Assembly: GCA_943787725.1 (NCBI GenBank)
Contig: CALSNM010000024.1
Location: 1-42,412, forward strand
Origin: an uncultured Flavobacteriales bacterium
GTDB taxonomy: Bacteria > Bacteroidota > Bacteroidia > Flavobacteriales_D > Parvicellaceae
Direction: 5' to 3'
DNA length: 42,412 bases
The notes beneath the pieces are model-generated. The model made no database searches. It was not told the DNA's origin and saw only the letters and a program-made list of their open reading frames with translations. The number at the start of each line of letters is the position of its first letter. Within the stretch, counting starts at the first letter, position 1. Positions 40,315 to 42,412 of the stretch are shown here, piece after piece. The translations under genes and the position numbers were made by a program.

Positions 40315-40613
40315 GAATCTAATTTTCGAAGTTAATGTATGAAATAAATTATGAATAGGAAAGGAGATCAATTAATTAAGTCTAAAAATTGAGTTTATTG
40401 AAATTGTATTCCCAATGTTTCTAAAAAAAAGCTGTTCATTACAATAGATTGTTATTCAATTTTTAGATCTATTTAAATTATTTTATCATTCAGAATAAAA
40501 AGAAAGAGAAGTATATGAAATAAACAAAAGATAGTCGCTATTTAGTAACTCTCCTTTTTCATGAATTTTCTTCAATTTAAATCGTTGTTGGATTGAATTA
40601 GAATAACAACTAA
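40315..40613. other. Intergenic stretch between two kinase genes
   Basis: About 300 AT-rich bases upstream of the YARHG kinase and downstream of the OmpA-type kinase. I see no coding sequence. It is the longest gap in the leftward array and so the likeliest place for a promoter, but I could not find a convincing TTG-N19-TAnnTTTG. Confidence 0.4.
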
Positions 40614-42412
40614 TTATTTAATTCTATACACTGTACGCCTATTTATTTGATGTGCTGCCTCTTGCTCCTCGTAGGTAAGCATAGCCGCAATCGTTTCGCA
40701 TTCAAGTCCTGCTGACCTTGGTTTGTCTCCACCGAAACCTTTCGCAGACATTCTTTCTGCTGAAATACCTTTAGAAAATAAGTAATCAACGCATGACTGA
40801 GCTCTACGTTTCGATAAAGCTCTGTTGTAGAGATCACTACCGCTACGACAATCTGTATGATTTTCAATTTCAATAACCATAGTTGGATTATCAATTAATG
40901 TCTCAAGTAGCATATCTAAATACAATTTAGATGTTCCTAAATATAATTTGTAACTGTCGTATTGGTATTCCACTTCAGCATACCCCCACTCACCATGATA
41001 TTCTCCCATATTGTAATTTTCTTCATATTGCAATTGACCATTTTCATGCCAGCCTTTTGCCTGTGCCATGCTCCAGTCCGTTTTTAAAAGCAAGTTCATA
41101 TTCTAATTGACCATTTTCATACCAGCCTTTGCTTGTGCCATGCTCCAGTCCGTTTTTAAAAGCAGATTCATATTCTAATTGACCATTTTCATACCAGCCT
41201 TTGCTTGTGCCATGCTCCAGTCCGTTTTTAAGAGCAGATTCAAATTCTAATAGCCCATTAGAATATTCCTCTATATACCACACCATTAACAAGTTCATTA
41301 TTTGAGATTGTCGATATTGGGTTTTCAAGAGTACCGGGCTCAATGTCATTGTCATGCGGATATGTTACTTCATCAAATTCGTATCTAATACTCTCTTTGG
41401 TATCTAATATTCCGTTTGCTGAAACGCTTGTCTGATTAGAAAATAAATCAAAATTTAAATTATTTACTTTTAGATAAAAATAACCTCCGCCAAAAACCAA
41501 AGCAATAATCACAGCAATAATAATGGCGGTTTTCTTCTTCTTTTTAGGTGGAGTGGCAGATGTTGGAGTAGGTTCTTTGATCTCTGTTTCATGAGCTTCA
41601 GTGGTAGTAGATGACGGAGTAGGTTCTTTGATCTGTGTTTTATGAGCTTCAGTAGTAGCGGGTTCTTGAATAACAGTTTTAAAAGCTGTGTCATTAAGCG
41701 CCTTTTTAAATTCTTCGCAGCTTTGAAAACGATCCTCTACATTTTTTTGCGTGGCTTTGGCAATTACTTGTGCAAGATGTTTGCTGGCTCCAGGATATAT
41801 GCTGGCCGGATCGGGCAAAGGGTCGTTAACGATGTTGTTGTAGATCTGAAACTCTGTAGTATCGTTGCTATAGGGACACTGTCCTGTAATCATTTGAAAG
41901 AGGGTAACTCCTAAAGAATAAATATCAGAACGACGGTCTATATTTTCTCCTTTTACCTGTTCGGGACTCATGTAAAAAACAGTGCCTATCTGTGTGCCGG
42001 TCTTGGTCAATGATTTTTCGCTATCTACAATCTTGGCGATACCAAAATCCATGATTTTAATGTCATTGTCTTTATCAATCAGAATATTAGAAGGTTTTAT
42101 GTCTCTGTGAACAACCTTTTTTTTATGCGCGTATTTAAATCCATCTAAGACCTGAGTATAGTAATGGATGGCACTTTTTTCATCGATAGGGCCCGATACT
42201 TTGTTGATGTGGTCTGCAAGCTCCATGCCTTCTATATATTCCATAATCAAAAAGAGACCTTCCTCGCTTTCGTAATAATCGTATAGCGTAACAATGTAAG
42301 GGTTTTGAAGATGTGCTAGAGCAGCGGCTTCGTTTCTAAAACGTTCTCTTAAGTCTTCGTTGCTGGAAAGATCTGGGTGGAGCATTTTTACGGCCACTTT
42401 TCTCTTCATTTG
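40614..42412 (-). CDS. Receptor-type Ser/Thr kinase with MORN repeats and OmpA C-terminal domain (partial at the window edge, two frameshifts)
   Basis: The N-terminal 30 or so residues (the Gly-rich loop) lie beyond the right edge. What is seen begins at MKRKVAVKMLHPDLS and includes HRDIKPSNILI, DFGIAK and MSPEQ. A linker with EPTPSSTTTEAHETEIK repeats and a helix (AIIIAVIIALVFGGGYFYL) follow. The outside part has at least three 24-residue MORN-type repeats (NGLEHGTSKGWYENGQLEYE, SAFK), then an OmpA-like domain: VIEIENHTDCRSGSDLYNRA, LSKRRAQSCVDYLFSKGI, AERMSAKGFGGDKP, NRRTVYRIK. OmpA domains bind peptidoglycan non-covalently. Frames change near 41280 and 41055 (an extra A: GTGKRLA versus AKGWHENGQ); open pieces are 41258-42409, 41044-41355 and 40614-41099. 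Confidence 0.82.
41073..41270 (-). repeat. 72-bp tandem repeats encoding MORN units
   Basis: The landmark CCAGTCCGTTTTTAA recurs at 41073, 41145 and 41217, a 72-base (24-codon) period, with few differences between copies. They encode NGLEHGTSKGWYENGQLEYE-type units of the OmpA-type kinase. Confidence 0.8.

Noticed and set aside
39454..41914. Conserved 90-codon frames on the plus strand at 39454-39726 and 41642-41914
   Set aside because: They are antisense to the conserved kinase C-lobe and linker; similarity follows from the coding strand.

Overview
This window comes from an AT-rich member of the Bacteroidota, most likely a Flavobacteriia/Cytophagia-type environmental bacterium. The evidence is a giant surface protein with SprB-like and Ig-like repeats ending in a type B type IX secretion (T9SS) sorting domain, Bacteroidota promoters of the TTG-N19-TAnnTTTG type, many short-lipobox lipoproteins, a SPOR protein, an AsmA-like protein, a Bacteroidota-style TonB C-terminal domain, and TPR-SpoIIE phosphatases typical of the phylum. 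No rRNA, tRNA, CRISPR array or insertion sequence was seen.

Layout. Positions 1-1256 hold the end of an M23 peptidase and a convergent glycoside hydrolase family 3 protein. A MutS-related ATPase (1368-about 3137) faces a TPR-SpoIIE phosphatase (3176-5300). A decayed copy of the start of the giant adhesin lies at 5290-5748, followed by an orphan Ser/Thr kinase (5781-6788). A lipoprotein, a PQQ-propeller/SPOR lipoprotein (7482-9417) and a badly frameshifted SH3 lipoprotein (9449-10502) lead to the adhesin (10855-18041), which contains ten 258-bp tandem repeats. A small lipoprotein, an FAD amine oxidase-like protein and an AsmA-like protein follow (to 23355). A rightward cluster (24115-28242) encodes a hypothetical protein, YidD, a double zinc-ribbon/TerB-like protein, an SPFH/GYF_2 protein, a small GYF_2 protein and a four-helix membrane protein.

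The most striking region is 28734-42412, all on the minus strand: seven Hanks-type Ser/Thr kinases, a VWA-TM-FHA protein and an M15 peptidase lipoprotein. Five of the kinases share nearly the same kinase domain, a Pro/Thr/Lys juxtamembrane linker and one membrane helix, but each carries a different C-terminal module predicted to face the periplasm: MORN repeats plus OmpA (40614-42412), YARHG (38881-40314), TolA-like coil plus TonB C-terminal domain (36340-38035), a discoidin/NADase-type glycan-binding-like domain (34663-36224) and an SH3-like domain (32675-34540). Two soluble kinases carry PEGA-like and GYF_2-like tails. I infer a modular receptor-kinase array that monitors the cell envelope or peptidoglycan, with the FHA protein as a phosphothreonine reader. 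It has grown by tandem duplication; a leftover fragment of M15 peptidase at 36256-36335 marks one breakpoint.

Caution: at least thirty single-base frameshifts split genes that otherwise read as intact, mostly at homopolymers or as one extra base in a repeat of known period. They look like consensus errors of a long-read assembly rather than true decay. The exception is the 5540-5748 adhesin copy, which carries nonsense substitutions. Reconstructed gene spans below join the fragments and state where frames change.
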